Origin: Clostridiaceae bacterium
GTDB taxonomy: Bacteria; Bacillota; Clostridia; Oscillospirales; Acutalibacteraceae
Assembly: GCA_016297645.1 (NCBI GenBank)
Contig: JAEDGF010000089.1
Location: 1 to 7,135 of the forward strand
Direction: 5' to 3'
DNA length: 7,135 nucleotides
In this document: piece after piece, positions 6,483 through 7,135 of the stretch
How the letters are laid out: every line of letters starts with the position of its first letter
How positions within the stretch are numbered: the first letter of the stretch is position 1
Program-made: the position numbers and the translations under genes
Notes under the pieces: model-generated
Seen by the model: the letters and a program-made list of their open reading frames with translations, nothing else
Databases searched by the model: none
Told to the model about the DNA's origin: nothing

Positions 6483-6569
6483 ATAATATGTCATGCTGCT
6501 GTATTATGGTGCAAATGCGAGTGCCTGCGCGCGCCCGGGGGCGAAAGTCCCGTTCGGTATGTATATCTG

Positions 6570-7037
6570 TCACTCCTTAGGCTTGCAGACATCCGTCCAT
6601 TCGCCGCCGGAGAGAGCTTCCAGCTCCTCCACGGTCAGTTCGACCGCGCTGTTTGCCGAGCCTGCGGCGGGGTAGACGATATCGAAGCGTTTGAGGGATT
6701 CGTCGAGATATATCCGGCAGCCCTCGTTTACCGCGAACGGACACACTCCGCCCATTGCGTGCCCGACCTTTTCGACAAGCTCGTCGGGAGTGAGCATTTT
6801 TGCCTTTGTGTGAAAAACGGACTTGAATTTCGCGTTGTCTATTTTCATGTCGCCCGCCGTCACGATTATGACGGGTTCGCCGTTTACGGAAAACGACATT
6901 GATTTTGCGATGCGTGCCTCCTGCGTATTCAGGGCGCGTGCGGCAAGCTCTACCGTCGCCGAGGACACATCAAATACGCGAATTTTGTCCGCAGCGTTTC
7001 TCTCGCGCAGAAACCGGGTAACTTTTTCTATCGACAT
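6570..7037 (-). CDS. YbaK/EbsC-family aminoacyl-tRNA deacylase
   Basis: This 155-aa cytoplasmic protein matches the length and pattern of the YbaK/EbsC/ProX family, which hydrolyses mischarged aminoacyl-tRNAs such as Cys- or Ala-tRNA-Pro, or related substrates. Visible features are the central Lys in ARIAKSMSF (K45), the conserved strand EPVIIVTAGDMKID (54-67), and the GHAMGGVCPFAV segment (92-103) that forms part of the substrate pocket in the family. The last residues (EELEALSGGEWTDVCK) are also typical of EbsC-like proteins. ATG has AAGGAG nine bases upstream. The gene follows a tRNA by 45 bases with no clear promoter between, so the two may be co-transcribed. The exact amino acid specificity cannot be told from the sequence, so no gene symbol is given. 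Confidence 0.92.
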   Translation of the reverse strand: MSIEKVTRFLRERNAADKIRVFDVSSATVELAARALNTQEARIAKSMSFSVNGEPVIIVTAGDMKIDNAKFKSVFHTKAKMLTPDELVEKVGHAMGGVCPFAVNEGCRIYLDESLKRFDIVYPAAGSANSAVELTVEELEALSGGEWTDVCKPKE

Positions 7038-7082
7038 TGTTTAATTCTCCTTTTTTCCGGATATTCGTTTCACTTCTGCCCG

Positions 7083-7135
7083 TTAGGCTGACGGGACTTG
7101 AACCCGTGTCGGTTTTGACCGGCTGGTTTTCGCTC
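7083..7135 (-). tRNA. Class II-like tRNA, 3' part (Leu or Ser type), cut by the window edge
   Basis: On the minus strand the T arm is clear: ACGGG, loop TTCAAGT, CCCGT (7107-7091). The acceptor 3' strand CAGCCTA and discriminator A follow, ending at 7083 with no encoded CCA. Upstream is a hairpin CGGT-CAAA-ACCG (7121-7110) fitting a long variable arm, so Leu, Ser or Tyr is expected; A73 and the T loop favour Leu. The 14 bases before it (7135-7122) resemble the 3' side of a Ser anticodon arm but lack the expected T33, so identity is open. A tmRNA 3' end or a tRNA-like pseudogene cannot be excluded. Confidence 0.6.

Overview
The window looks like chromosomal DNA of a low-to-mid GC Gram-positive bacterium, most likely a clostridium of the Oscillospirales/Ruminococcaceae kind. 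This is inferred from the presence of RNase Y, strong AGGAGG-type ribosome binding sites, canonical TTGACA/TATAAT-type promoters with 17-base spacers, U-run terminators, a YtrB/BcrA-type ABC exporter and an EbsC-like deacylase. All recognisable genes lie on the minus strand, so the window reads from right to left.

From the right: the 3' part of a class II-like tRNA (7083-7135), a YbaK/EbsC-family aminoacyl-tRNA deacylase (6570-7037) with its own terminator, then a well-formed promoter and a leader of about 155 nt in front of rny (4636-6195), the membrane-anchored endoribonuclease Y, which ends at a terminator at 4567-4607. These are housekeeping RNA and translation functions, each apparently transcribed alone.

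From 4566 down to about 3882 no intact gene of normal size is present. This stretch holds a cluster of repeats: a 120-bp structured repeat, a perfect 31-bp direct repeat and several inverted repeats. Below them is a small frameshifted reading frame (3934-4121) with a good ribosome binding site and a strong terminator. Next come a promoter (3814-3842) and a two-gene ABC transporter operon: an ATPase starting at TTG (2805-3710) and a large permease (272-2830) overlapping it by 26 bases. The last 271 bases, downstream of the permease, contain a degenerate direct repeat and a second, inverted copy of the 120-bp structured repeat.

The most interesting item is that repeat pair (17-138 and 4328-4447, opposite orientation). 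The two copies can form the same branched fold. Most substitutions inside the two main helices are compensatory or wobble-preserving on only one strand, which points to a selected RNA structure rather than a simple DNA repeat. The frameshifted small ORF and the ABC-operon leader, which could sequester its own ribosome binding site, also deserve a second look.
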